Position numbers and translations under genes: made by a program. A stretch of DNA of 64,000 bases from Campylorhamphus procurvoides. Lineage: Eukaryota > Chordata > Aves > Passeriformes > Dendrocolaptidae. The notes beneath the pieces were generated by a model. That model saw only the letters and a program-made list of their open reading frames with translations, was not told the origin of the DNA and ran no database searches. Positions 40,201 through 52,055 of this stretch are shown piece by piece. How positions within the stretch are numbered: position 1 is the first letter of the stretch; each line of letters begins with the position of its first letter. The stretch lies in contig WBMV01005981.1 in NCBI GenBank assembly GCA_013396655.1, forward strand, positions 1-64,000, in the 5' to 3' direction.

Positions 40201-43200
40201 CCCAAAACTTCCAAACTCACATGATGAGCACAAGACCTAAACTGCAGGTTGACTAATGAATGCATGCAAAGAAACTTCTGTTAACAATATCAGCTTACAA
40301 AACCAACTGCTTTAATGTATGTGAAAACATGTAGGAGGGATCGCACACCAGCAGAGCTATTTAAATTAGAAAAACTTGTGCTTCAAGCAGAGAAGTTTTT
40401 GATCTATGATAAAATAAAAAGAAAAAACCACCCAAGTCAAACCAAAAATATTGTATTTGCTATAATACAACTTATTTTTGCTATCAGACATCAGCTCTGT
40501 TGATAGATTAAATCATCTCTCTTATACCTACTAGACATGAAACAAAAAACAGATCCAAGCCTTGGTCCAAATTGTGAGAAACTTAGTTTGAGATAAAGAC
40601 TGCAGTTTCACAATTTCTAGTTATTTATTTTGCAGATTTTGGCTTTAGTTTTCATTAACTGTAACAAGTAGTTCTGTCTTCAGCAAAGTCCCCATCAAAG
40701 TCTACTAAGCCTGTTCTTGAGTAATGACTAAGGACTGCTAAGCTAGTTCGTTCTGTCTACCCTTCCAGCCTTCCACTGGATCTCATACACTCTCACTGAA
40801 CTTTCTTCATTTACTTTATTTTCATCTTGTTTTTACCATGGGAGAAGATTTATGGATGTCTTACAGACCTATATTTACCTTTCTGGTGTAACCTTTGTTC
40901 TGAAGTTTCCTCCAGGCACTGAATTCAGGTATGAATCACTATAAATAATCTCAGGAGCCATCCTAACTCAGTCTTCCTTTTCTCCTTTTTTTTCCTGTCA
41001 ACAGAATAGTACAAATGGTCCCTAAAGAATCTATTATATAATTTCTCTTTTTCTTGTTGTTGTTTACTCTTTGTCAAATGTCCAGGCATAACCTTGGCTC
41101 ATGCCTACCATAGCAAGGCTGTTCAAGTAATTTTTCCACCCAAGAAGAAAATTTTCGCAAAGGATAAACATGCAAAGTATCTGTGAACTACTCACACACT
41201 GATGGGTTTGTCATCCTTCAGTGGTGTTCTGCCAAAACCCTCTGTCACGTTCTACCCATTCAGAGACTGGTAAGTTCAGGACCCTCAGAGCAACACTGAA
41301 GTACAGATCATGGCCAATTCTCTGAATGTGATCAATACCACCTCTTACTTGTGCAAGCCATATCCATTTTCAGTGTTTGCAATTCTCATTTTATGAGGTC
41401 ATTTTTAATGAAACACACAATTATATGCGTTAAAGAATAGGAATTTCCTGTCAATATTAAGAGAGACATGAGTCTCTCTTAACCTGTTTCCATGGACTAT
41501 TTTCAGTCTCTGTCAGTATACCAAATTGGGGTACATTTCTTCTAAACCTCTGAAGAAATACTTCTGATCCAAATTTGATTTTAAATGAAATATTCTTCTA
41601 TATCTTCATATTGTTTGTTCAGACTGTTCAGGTTGGAAAATGGAGGTGTTGAACAATAGCCTGAGTCTTTAGGACAGAAACTTCAGAAAATAAGCCAAAT
41701 AAATGTAATAATGATGATACTGATGTTTTGGGGTGGTTTCTTTTTTTTTTTTCGTCTGGCAAATACATGTACAAAGTCTTCTTTCTTATATGTCTTCTAT
41801 GTGCTTCTATTCAATGAGACTATCTCAGTCCACAATAGCTTCATATTCTTCCATTAATGTAAGTACAGTATTCTTCTAACAATATCTGTGTAAAAGTGGC
41901 TTAAGCAGCACACATTGTGCTACTGCTTTAAGGTGAAGCCATCAAGTAAGCAGCCAGTTCTACTGCGTGGTAAAGAAAAGAGAGGGAGCTGGTGCTGGCA
42001 TCTCCTTGGATGGAGATCGCACTGGTTTCCCTCCCAATGCCTTGATCCTGTCAGTTACACTGCACCACAGGTGCACACAAAGACAGCCAATGTCTGGAGC
42101 CATGTCAGTATTACTAGATCAATCAGTAGACCCTTGGAAATATTAAGATGTCATTAAAATATATCACTATGTATCTATACAACTCTGACAAGGAATTTAA
42201 AACCTTCTTTATATTAATGTGACATAATTAATTGAACATAATACAGGCAGACGGAAAATTAATGAACAATGTGTACATAATTTTAGGGTGGTCTTGAAGC
42301 CTCTCCAACATAAAAAGGAACTTCCCAGGAATGTACTGTTACTTTTTCTCCTTCCTGAATAGCATATCCAGGCAATAGAATCATGCACAAATTTCCAGCA
42401 ATTTTAAACAATTCTTACTTCAGCTCATTCTGTTCATTTATCTTCAAAACTTGGGGGCAAAATTTCAGTGATTATGAATTTGGGCTTTATCTCTATCTTG
42501 TGTTCTATGGATTGATTTCAAAGAATGGCTGCAGTGCACAACTATGACTCCTATGTGAGACAGGTGCTTGCAAAATCCTTAGGTAAGAGAATCAAAGTCA
42601 GAGTTATTGATTCGGTAGGAAATTCTATTTTGAATGTTTTGGGGCTTTTTCTCTCAACGCTTTCTAGTAATAAATCACTTTAGAGAATACAAGTAAACTA
42701 CAGCTATTATAGAAACCAAGCATTCTGTGTACCATATTACACACAGAAAATTCTTTTTTATGTATAAGTTTAAAATATTTCAGAAAAGAAAATATTTTGG
42801 CTGTCATAAACATCATATTTTCTACATCTCAAAAGATGATTCTCATCTTTAGCTGAGCAAGGAGATGTAACAGACTCTAATAATCAGAAATGAAATTAAA
42901 AATTATATTGCCTGCATTCAAGTACTCTTACACTTCATAGAATAAGATTCTGGACTTACTTTTCAATTGAAGAATCATATCTTCTCCTCTGATTGGAAGA
43001 ATATTAACCTCTTCTTATGACACACAATTTACCTTAATTTCTGTGTGCAAGGCACAGTCTTCTTGACATCACTTCAGACCAGATGCAACAGTTACTCCAT
43101 GGCAAAACTGCAAATATTTTTAAACAAACCACAAGAAATTGACTGCCTTATTGGGACCACAGAACAGGGGACAAGAAACAAGGCCTCAAGTAAATTCTGT

Positions 43201-45013
43201 TTGCTGAAGTGAAAGATCTAGAGGAAGGCTATATCATGGATCTATCTGATTTCAGGAAGGAGACATAGATGTCCAACCAAAGAATATCAGCATTTGAGGT
43301 ATTTTCAAATAATATCTTGATATTTATTTTCAAATAAAGGAGCAACTTCTTAACTTTCTCCAAAACATATGGATTCATTTCACTATGATTGTAATATGGA
43401 TCAGCTCTGTGAATTGTTGGAAATACTAAAGCACTACAGGATGGATATTTTGGAGGACACTCAATTGGTGACTTTGCTTCCTGACTCTCTTGCTCCCTTT
43501 TCACTGCCAGAGAATATTGACTCCACTGAAATATTAATTTCTGGCCTTTTGCTTTCTTTTTTTTTAAAAAACGTTTTTATTTCAACAAACATAGTTGATT
43601 TTTCCATTCAGTGATATCTTATTTCTACAGCACCTTGAACCCTTACAATTAGAGAAGACAAAAAAAATCTTTGCTCGGATAACATGTGGTCCATGATATT
43701 TCTGAGTGCATCATATGCACCTATGTGGCTGGTCTTGCCCCATGGAAGAATGGCCCTTCCAGCTGTGGATGTCATACCTCTTCTATTACCTCAGTGTGGT
43801 GATGATTCAGGATAATTCATGTTGGCCCACAAGTCCTACTTTTCCTCATCTCTCACTGCTGTTTAAAAGTGCTCAGTTTCATGGTTTGAAATTAATATCC
43901 ATCTATGAAGATGGATTTATAGAAGCAGCTTTCATTCCTTGAACTAATAATTTTCTAGAAACCAAAAATAGAAAATAATATTGAGCAATTCTGGTTTAGA
44001 CCTTCTTCAGAGAGCAAATCTGTGCTTCTTTCCTGCTAGTCTCTGAAGAATATTTGCAGAAACAGATATTCTATGGGCATGAAGGTAACTGATAAAACAG
44101 ATAATATGTATGGCTGATAAAGAAATCAAACATTTTCCTACTTTTTAGGAGTTTATAAATTAAACTGGACCAGGTTTTCCTATTAAATTTAGATTACTCA
44201 AAATTTCTGACTACAAGATGGCAGTTATGCTGAAAAGACTAATGAATCCAAATTACAAATAGAATGTTATTTCATGACTAAGAAAGTTAAGACATCTGTG
44301 TCTTTTGTGTTTAGAGGTAAAAGAAAATTTTGAGGAAGAAGTATTTCTAGCCATAAAGTTTGAATATTTTTAACTGTGACTATGAGGTAACTATAGGACC
44401 TGCTTGCAAATACTTCTACTTGGCTGAAATATTTATTTTAAGGTGTTGCACCAACGTGTGTTTGACTATCCATGGATACTACTACAGAAATGGATATAAA
44501 ACCAGTGGTGTCAAAGTGAATTTACACTGGGACAATGGAAAAATATAATGTAGCTCTTACTGCCTATGATCTGGGATGAAATGTTGAAACAAACCCATCC
44601 TGTAATTTCAGCCTTCAGTGGTATGTTTAAAGCTGGTATACCATCTAGTGGGCAGAGAAAGAATTGAAGAGTACAAATACAAGTATCATACTGAGACCTT
44701 AAGTATTAAATTGAGATTTAGGAAATAAAATTGCAATAGATATCACTTATAAGATTGTTGGATCTATAATTTCACATTGATGCAAAAAGTACATTTACAG
44801 AAATACATTTAAGGGAATACATTTTGGAAAAACATAAACGAATTTGGTACACTTTTTCATTGCCAGTGACATTTTCACGTACATATGATTGCTCTATAGC
44901 TTCCTTCTCATAATTATAAGCCCTATGTCCGAGTCCTTTAATTCTGTTTGTTTGAGACTGACCCATACATCTCCACAGACTCATTCAGCTTTGGTGTAAA
45001 TTCCTTCTTCTCA
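34259..45013. other. Long stretch of unique sequence, no gene seen
   Basis: Over 10 kb of AT-rich sequence without any repeat family or exon I can support. The longest plus-strand frame outside repeats, 144 codons at 35,062-35,496, has no recognised domain, and its upstream start region overlaps a minus-strand frame. A small run of T follows TTTGGGG at 41,727-41,752. Confidence 0.5.
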
Positions 45014-45119
45014 GTTTTGTTTTTTTTGTTTGTTTGTTTGCTTTTGGGGTTTTTTTTTGGTTTTTGGGTTTGGGTTTTTTTTTTTTTGGGGGGGGGGGGG
45101 GGGGTTGGGTTTTTTTTCC
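45014..45119 (+). repeat. T/G-rich tract with T13-G17 block
   Basis: TTTG and TTTTGGGG-like units lead into 13 T (45,075-45,087), then 17 consecutive G (45,088-45,104), TT, GGG and another T run. The plus strand has enough G runs to fold into a quadruplex. The 72-codon plus-strand frame across it encodes Phe and Gly strings and is an artefact. Confidence 0.85.
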
Positions 45120-45459
45120 AAAATCTACATCATAGTTCTTATTGCTTCATTGTTACTTTAATGTAGCTCAAGAAAGAGCACAACTGATTTCAGTTTTGCT
45201 TTTGAATTTATAGAGGATATTTTTTTTCTTTTTTATCATCTGGTTTAGCTATTTTAGATTGCCTCACTTCTTGGAGGTTTCCCAGTTTCTGGTTATATAT
45301 GATAGATTAGTCTTAAGAGCTACTGAATACTTACATTATGGACTGCTCAGCATGCTTGGTATTGTAAAACTAGAGGATAAAATCAGAATTAGGTTCTGAT
45401 AAAGAATCTTCACAAGATAGTTTCTCTTTGCAGGGATTTCTGATTTTCTTCTTTTGTTT

Positions 45460-46040
45460 TGTGGTTTAACCCCAGCCAGCAACCAAGTACCACTTACCCA
45501 CTCCCTCACCAGCAGGATCAGGGAGAGAATCAGAATGGTAAAAGCCTGAAAATCCATGGGTTGACATAAAGACAGTTTAATAAGGAAAGCAAAAGCCCCA
45601 CACAAGTAAAACATGGAATTGATTCACTGTTTTGCATGGACAGACAGGTGTTCAGACATCTCAGGAGAGCAGTGGAATGGTTATTTGTGATGACAAACAC
45701 CGTCCCTCCAAATGTCTGTCTCTTCTTCCTTCTTCCCCCCCAGCTTTGTATACTGAGCATGATGTCATATGGTCTGGAATATCCCTTTGGTCAGTTGTTG
45801 TCAGCCGTCCCAGCTGTGCCTCCTCTCAACCTCCCACACACCTCCAACTTCCTTATCAACATGGCAGTACAAAAAAGCAGAAAAAGCCTTGGATCTGTAT
45901 GAGCACTGCCCAGCAATAAGAAATTCATCTCTACATTATCTCTATATTATCTCTATTATCTGTATTCAGCACAAACCCAAAACTCATTCATACTAGCCAA
46001 TGTGAAGAAAATTAGCTCTCCTCCAGACAAAACCAGCACA
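45460..46040. mobile_element. Probable solo LTR of an avian endogenous retrovirus
   Basis: The block starts TGTGGTTTAACCCCAGCC and ends AAAACCAGCACA, giving the TG...CA ends of an LTR. Inside are features I associate with an LTR family common in birds: a GACATAAAGACAGTTTAATA block near 45,563, a TATA-like TTTGTATACTGAGCATGATG near 45,745, GGAATATCCCTTTGGTCAG near 45,776 and a closing 'GAAGAAAATTAGCTCT' near 46,005. No internal retroviral region, primer-binding site or second LTR is present on either side, so it looks solo. I could not see convincing target-site duplications. The TATA-like box favours plus orientation, but weakly. Open frames of 75-95 codons in it are non-functional. Confidence 0.65.
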
Positions 46041-49000
46041 CTTTGTAAAAGACATTTATGTTTACACAGAAATCACTAGATAAAAATAACAGTCTTTAAC
46101 AACTGAAGTGTTAGTAACTGATAACTAGTTCTTCATTAGGGACTGTGTCTCGCAAGTAAGGATAATTGCAATATTCGATGTACATTTGTGTGTGAAAGCC
46201 AATATTCTTCTCTGATCTTTAATTTCTACCTTGCTGATGATCAGCCATAAGACTACAATTATCTCTAGTTATCTCATCTCACAGGATGATTTATGAGTGA
46301 AGAGTATGAACAAAACTCACCTTGAGAGCCCTTCCCTGTTTGTAGTTGGTCTGAAGGACCTGAGAGGACTGTGTGTTCTTGGGCATATACAACCAACCAG
46401 TAGTGTATGAGGATGTCTCAGAGAGACAGTTTCAACAGGTTTACCTAAACGTCTCAGGGCAAATTCTTAGCTCATATTCATTGTCATCTGTTCATCTTAG
46501 ACAGAGCTAGGTCCATTTACAAGGCCTATGTATCTTCCTCTTCCTCTCTCTACCCCCCATACAGCTTATGCAGTGAGTTGCGACTAATGACCATGTAGCT
46601 TATGTTTCTGGGGGTTATGGGACTTTTCTTGACAGTCATGAAACAGTAGTCAGTTATGAGCAAAAGCATAGAAATGGGACAAGGATAAAACCTATTTGGA
46701 AGGATGCTACTGCAGAAGTTGCTGAGGCAAATTTGAATATCTGTATTACTGCTAGCAGATAGTATTTGAATCTGGTGGCATTGGCAAGAAGGTGGCAGAC
46801 AGAGTTTTTCCTGAAACTAAGCTTTCATTTTCAGACTGCAGAAATGTAATAAAATACAAAAGCAGGAAGTGGTGAGTTCCTGTGTTGAATTGCAAATTTT
46901 GAGTTAGAATAGGTTCTAAGGCTTCAAATTTACAGTGACACTTTTGGAGGGACTAGAAATAAATCAATAAATAGTAGTCTTAGCCACTACTAAGATTTCT
47001 CAATGTAAAAGGTTAATATAAACCTTTGGTAGCAGGCTATTTCATGTGTCATATATAAATTATCCTATAATACCCATATTCTGGTTACAGCCTAGTATAT
47101 ACCACCTTGTAGACTATTCAGGACTTTAAAACTACATCCTTTGTGGTTTAATGCTATGTGTTTGCTTCAGGAGAGAGAGAGCAAGGGTGACATCCAGTGG
47201 TGTATTCAGCATTCTGTACAGATGGACTACACTTCAGTGAAGTGGGATCTCACTGAGGCCTTAGAGACATACAACATTGCCCAATAAAGCTTAGATCAAA
47301 TTGAGACTCCGTGGTTTTCCACATGGGCCCCAGACTGCATCTTTTAATACATAATTTCCTCTTCTCCATACACATTAGTTCACAATTAGGAAGCAAAGAG
47401 TGTTAGTAAAAAATAGGCCAAAGGTCATTCTGTAAACTGGTTTTTGCTCACATGAAATAATAAGTAAATAATGAATTATTAATAAATATTTCCTCTCCAA
47501 ATTAGCAGCTTTCCTAGGGTAGATATTCAAGCCAGAAGTGTCACTAGTCAATGTTATCTGTGGATTTGCCATTTATATTTGTAGGGCTTCCCCATCCTAG
47601 CTTTGCAACAAGGAAATCGTGAGAAAAACTCTTTTTTTTTTTCCCTTAATATTTTTTTCTGCAGGTTTCAAGTATTTCAATATCAAGGAAGGTATTATGT
47701 AGAAGTATGAAGATGGTAGTATTATTTTAGCTTGAATCACTTAAATTAGGTCTTCTGAACAAGGTATTGTAGAAGGCTACTGTCTCAGTCATTCTACACT
47801 CACAGAACTGATAGATCATGGGATGCTTTACTGGCCAGAGTTATGCAGTCAATATACTTCTGAAACTCATAGCAGCATGTATTCAATATTTAATTTTGAG
47901 AACAGAAGTAAATGTAATGTTTCTCCTGATCCATCTGTCTTCCAGCCCTGTGTATGTCTCAGGGATAGCCTGCAGCATCCTCTGGGCTGTTCAAGCATAG
48001 ATTACAGCATAGACAAATGTCATATACGTGGCATCTTGTATGCTCTACAGGGCATCTTTTACCTGTATGTCAGGTTAGCTTTAAGAATGTGTTCACTGTA
48101 GGTCTCAATGATCTGCAGAAGAGAGACCAGATATCATAGAGGGGAGGTAGGCCCTTTAGTATTAAGCAAATTTCACAAATGAGTCCTAGGCATAAAATTT
48201 TGGGGTTATATGAGAACCTGCCTTTTACAGAAATATAACGTAGTCCAATCCAAATATTACAACCTCCTCATATGTTTTTGTTACCTTCCCTTTAAGGAAA
48301 AAAAAAGAAAAAGGTGATTTAAATCTCAAACTGGCCTTGAAGAATTTAATAGTGATGGAAAAATAGATTTAATAATAATTAAAAAAAGTACACAGCTGCT
48401 CATTCTAATATTTCTTTTTATATCCCCAGTTCAGTAAAGAATTTTTATGACAAGGGCACTGACACAATCTCTCTAAAATGTACAAGGTTAATTAATTAAT
48501 GAAAATTTGATAGTTCACTAATCATCTGGACTGCATTCACTTAATCAAAAAGTCTTTTCTGTCATATGACATCATGATACAACATCTGATGTTAGGGTTA
48601 ACAAAACCCAATTTTAATAAGGTCTGTAAAACCAAACCTCCAATAAAAAGGGTGATTATGCATGTACCTTCAGGTATCATCTCTGTATGATACAAGAATA
48701 CTATGACCCAGATCAACAAAGTTACTTCCATGTCCAAACAAGTCCCGATTCAGGCAGGTAGAATCCCAACAAAGTAAAGAGGGCTCAGAAAATGAACACC
48801 TTTTATTAAACCAGCTGATGCTGTTCAAAGTAGATGAGCCTCTGGATTCATTACTTCAGATTGAACTCAGTGTAAAGACTGAGGCACCCTACAAAGAGAA
48901 GCAGAAAATCCCATTAGCTGAGTGGGGACATGCCTGCACCATACAATTTCAGTTGCATTATTTGAGCTTCTTCTCTATGGGAGGGTATTACTTGGGACTG

Positions 49001-52000
49001 AAAGGAGGTGCCAGTCTCAAGCTAATGATTTCATGTACTGACCTTGATCTCTGCCTATCATGCAAAGACAAAGTGGAGGAAGGAGAACACCTCCTTTTGC
49101 ACAAAAATTCTCTGGTTAGCTCTCCCTGTCCTGCCAGAGGGAGGCCTGGGTCATGCTCCTCTTTGGTGTCTGTAGAGAGCTGAAGGACCACCTCAAAGGC
49201 CCCAGGTGGATACTCCAGCAAAAATGATACTCTGGGTTATGATGAAAAACAAGATTCCTGTCTCTGCTTTCACAAGTGCCTGAGTATTTCACATTTAGTG
49301 TTCAATAGACCTTGTCCAGGAGTCAAACCACCCCCACCCTTGTCCCCAGGCTATAGACGCATGCTTTCTCTGCCCTAGTAATTACTTAATTATTGCCACA
49401 TGAAAAAGTTTCAACAGATGATCTGGAACGGAATAAAATCTATTCCTGCAGGCCAAGGATTTGACAAAATTTGGACCCCAGTGAGCCCTCTAACAGCTGA
49501 GCCTGTGGAGCTGGCAATAAGCCCCAAACCTTTTACTGGATTATGTACTTTGTGGACGTTTTCTGTAAATGCCCATCAGGATCATAGATAAAGGGACACA
49601 GGAATGAGGGCAGCAGTGCAGCAAGCATTTTAAGGACCTAAGTTTTACAACTGCATATGACTGAGACAGTTGAGAGGTATCTGTGTCCTTTATTGATCTA
49701 GCTGAAAACAGCTAAGGAGTGGGAATATTTGTAGCTTAAATTCAATTGATAATATTTAGGATAACTCCTTTTTACCAAAGAATAGGTAAGATTTGTATCA
49801 CATCTGATTCTATAATTACATTTTTTCCCCCACATTCCCCCTTGCCCTTCCCACAATTTTGCCCCTACCTGCTCACAGTCTTGCTGCTTCCTGGAAAAGT
49901 CCTGTATTCTGCATTGACGAATGATGTTTTTCATTGACCTAATTTTTATTTTTATTTTTTTCATTTTTTTTAACATTAGTATCTCAACAAAGCAGGATGT
50001 CGATTGAGAGATTTTAAAGGGAGAGGTCATTATGATCCGCTGCTTTGAGCAGTTGTATAAATCCTGCCAAAGAACCTCACCCAGCCCTTCCCACAAAGTG
50101 CACAGGCCAGAGATGAGCATGTCATGTAACACAGATCAGTCCTCAGCTGCAACATGAGACTACCTCAAGAGGATCTGACTGGACAAACAAGGCTGTGAGA
50201 GAGCAGCTCAAGCTGCCAGAATAATACTGTGTGGCAGATCAAACAGCAACATTTATTTTAGGACTAGCTTAAATATCACAGATATCAAAAAGAAATGAAT
50301 TTTTTCTTCCATGAAAACATAGTAACCGTATCAAGAAAGATTAAGGGACCATTGTACATTTTAAATACATTTTAATTGCACAGTGATCTCGGGAAAGACA
50401 AGCGACAAGGGCTTGATGCAAATTCTTGTTGGAAAAAACATCAGCATATTCTGTCTCTGTTGGTGTCATCAAAGTTGCACAAGATATAAACGAATGCAAC
50501 TCAGTATTATCTGGAAGGTACTGTGTAACAGCTACCAACTGAATTTATACAATAAGTGCAAGGGAAAAGCAGCTATTTTGAGCTGACTATGCAGCAAATG
50601 AGCCTAGAAACTGACACTGAAACATGACAATATAGCATTACTCTGAAAAGAGAAATGCAATAACTAAAAACAAGCGAACAAATAGTAAGTAATGAGAAAT
50701 AAATCAGGATTGACTACTCAGAGTAGGAAACCTTTCTGCGTTCAAAGTAAGGTGGAGTTAAGAAAAAAATAATTTATTAAAATGAGCTTTGTATGCTGGC
50801 CTTGTATTTTTACAGATAATTAAAGAAGCACCCAGAGTGATTTCACACCATACCACAATGAGATTTACACCTGAAGTGGGATCGCTTTATGTTTTTTCTC
50901 CAAACAATTTTATTTCTGACTCCTTACATGTGCTCCCTCCACCCAGGCAGGAATGAAGGTGTGGGATACCGTAAAACTTGTCCAAAGCTCTGTTTTCGGG
51001 CTGACCAAGGACAATCATATTTTGTGGCAACTTAGGAAGACGCAGCATGTGATTTTTCCCACTGATTTGTTGAAAAGAAAACATTTTAGTTCATTACATG
51101 AAAATGCAGCATTAAAGTGTACCCTCTGCCTCTGGATCCCCCAGAATACCCTGCTAAAGCCCTTCTCAGAGCTGAAATTCACAGGCAGGATGTTTGGCTG
51201 CATCAAAGAGACTTCCTCAAATGCCACTTCCATGAGGGGTAAGAGCTTTCACAACCAACAGAGGATAAGTACTTTGCCGCAGCAGGCAGGAGGAGCACTT
51301 TATTCCAACCTGTACTTTTTCCTAGTAGTTGTTCCTTAATATTTCACTGCTTAACATTATTTAAAGTGCAATGTTGGGAGTAGGTCTTTGGGCTGAAGCA
51401 AAGAAAGTTATCAATGTGTGCTTTGTCATATGTCAGAAGGTAGGGATCAGAGTCAAGGCTGTGTCATCTCCTCTCCGGTCCCCACCACCCCATCTCTGGG
51501 CTTCTGCAGAGGCCCACTGGTGATGAAGCCATTGGACACAGCATGGCAGGAGGGACAGCACAAAGCAAACACATTGCACTGAAAGGCTCATCTTTCAAAA
51601 AACTTCTTCCATGGGAGGAAATGGAAAGAAACAAAGCTCCCAAGGCCTGTTATCAGCTAAAACACTTGTGTTAATAGGAAACCCAGTTTTTGTTGTTTTT
51701 TTCCTGTTCAAAGGACACTTTTCAAATAACCATAATCTAATGAAAGATAAACCACACTTGTACAAAATAAAACATAAGAGGCACTTCAGACTCAGTAAAC
51801 CTTCTAACAATAACAACAGCAAAAAGTTGAGAGGAACTTAAGAATCACTGAAAGTTTTCCAAAGGAAGAAAACAAATCTAGTAGGGTCAGCTCAAAGTAT
51901 TTTAGTCTAAAGCAATCATCTGTAAAGTGGTTTTCATACTAGAGATTTCACTGACACATCTTTCCACATCCTGCTTAGAGCTACCTGCATAAGTAATGAG

Positions 52001-52032
52001 TGCATTAATTAGCTAGAGATAAATAGGCGGTG
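46041..52032. other. Unique sequence, no gene seen
   Basis: AT-rich. T-rich tract at 49,941-49,972. Frames of 121 codons (48,818-49,183, plus), 144 codons (49,698-50,132, minus) and 128 codons (50,953-51,339, plus) lack recognisable domains or splice context. Confidence 0.5.
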
Positions 52033-52055
52033 ATATATATATATATATATATATA
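52033..52055. repeat. (TA)n microsatellite
   Basis: About eleven TA units following TGA. Confidence 0.9.

Noticed and set aside
49698..50132. Minus-strand frame of 144 codons
   Set aside because: Composition is Lys/Ile-rich around a T-rich tract at 49.94-49.97 kb; no domain and no splice signals of note.
50887..51233. Minus-strand peptide with a short leucine-rich-repeat flavour (LRLPKLPQNMIVL)
   Set aside because: Only one unit, followed by no second repeat; not enough to link it to the leucine-rich relic at 26.7 kb.
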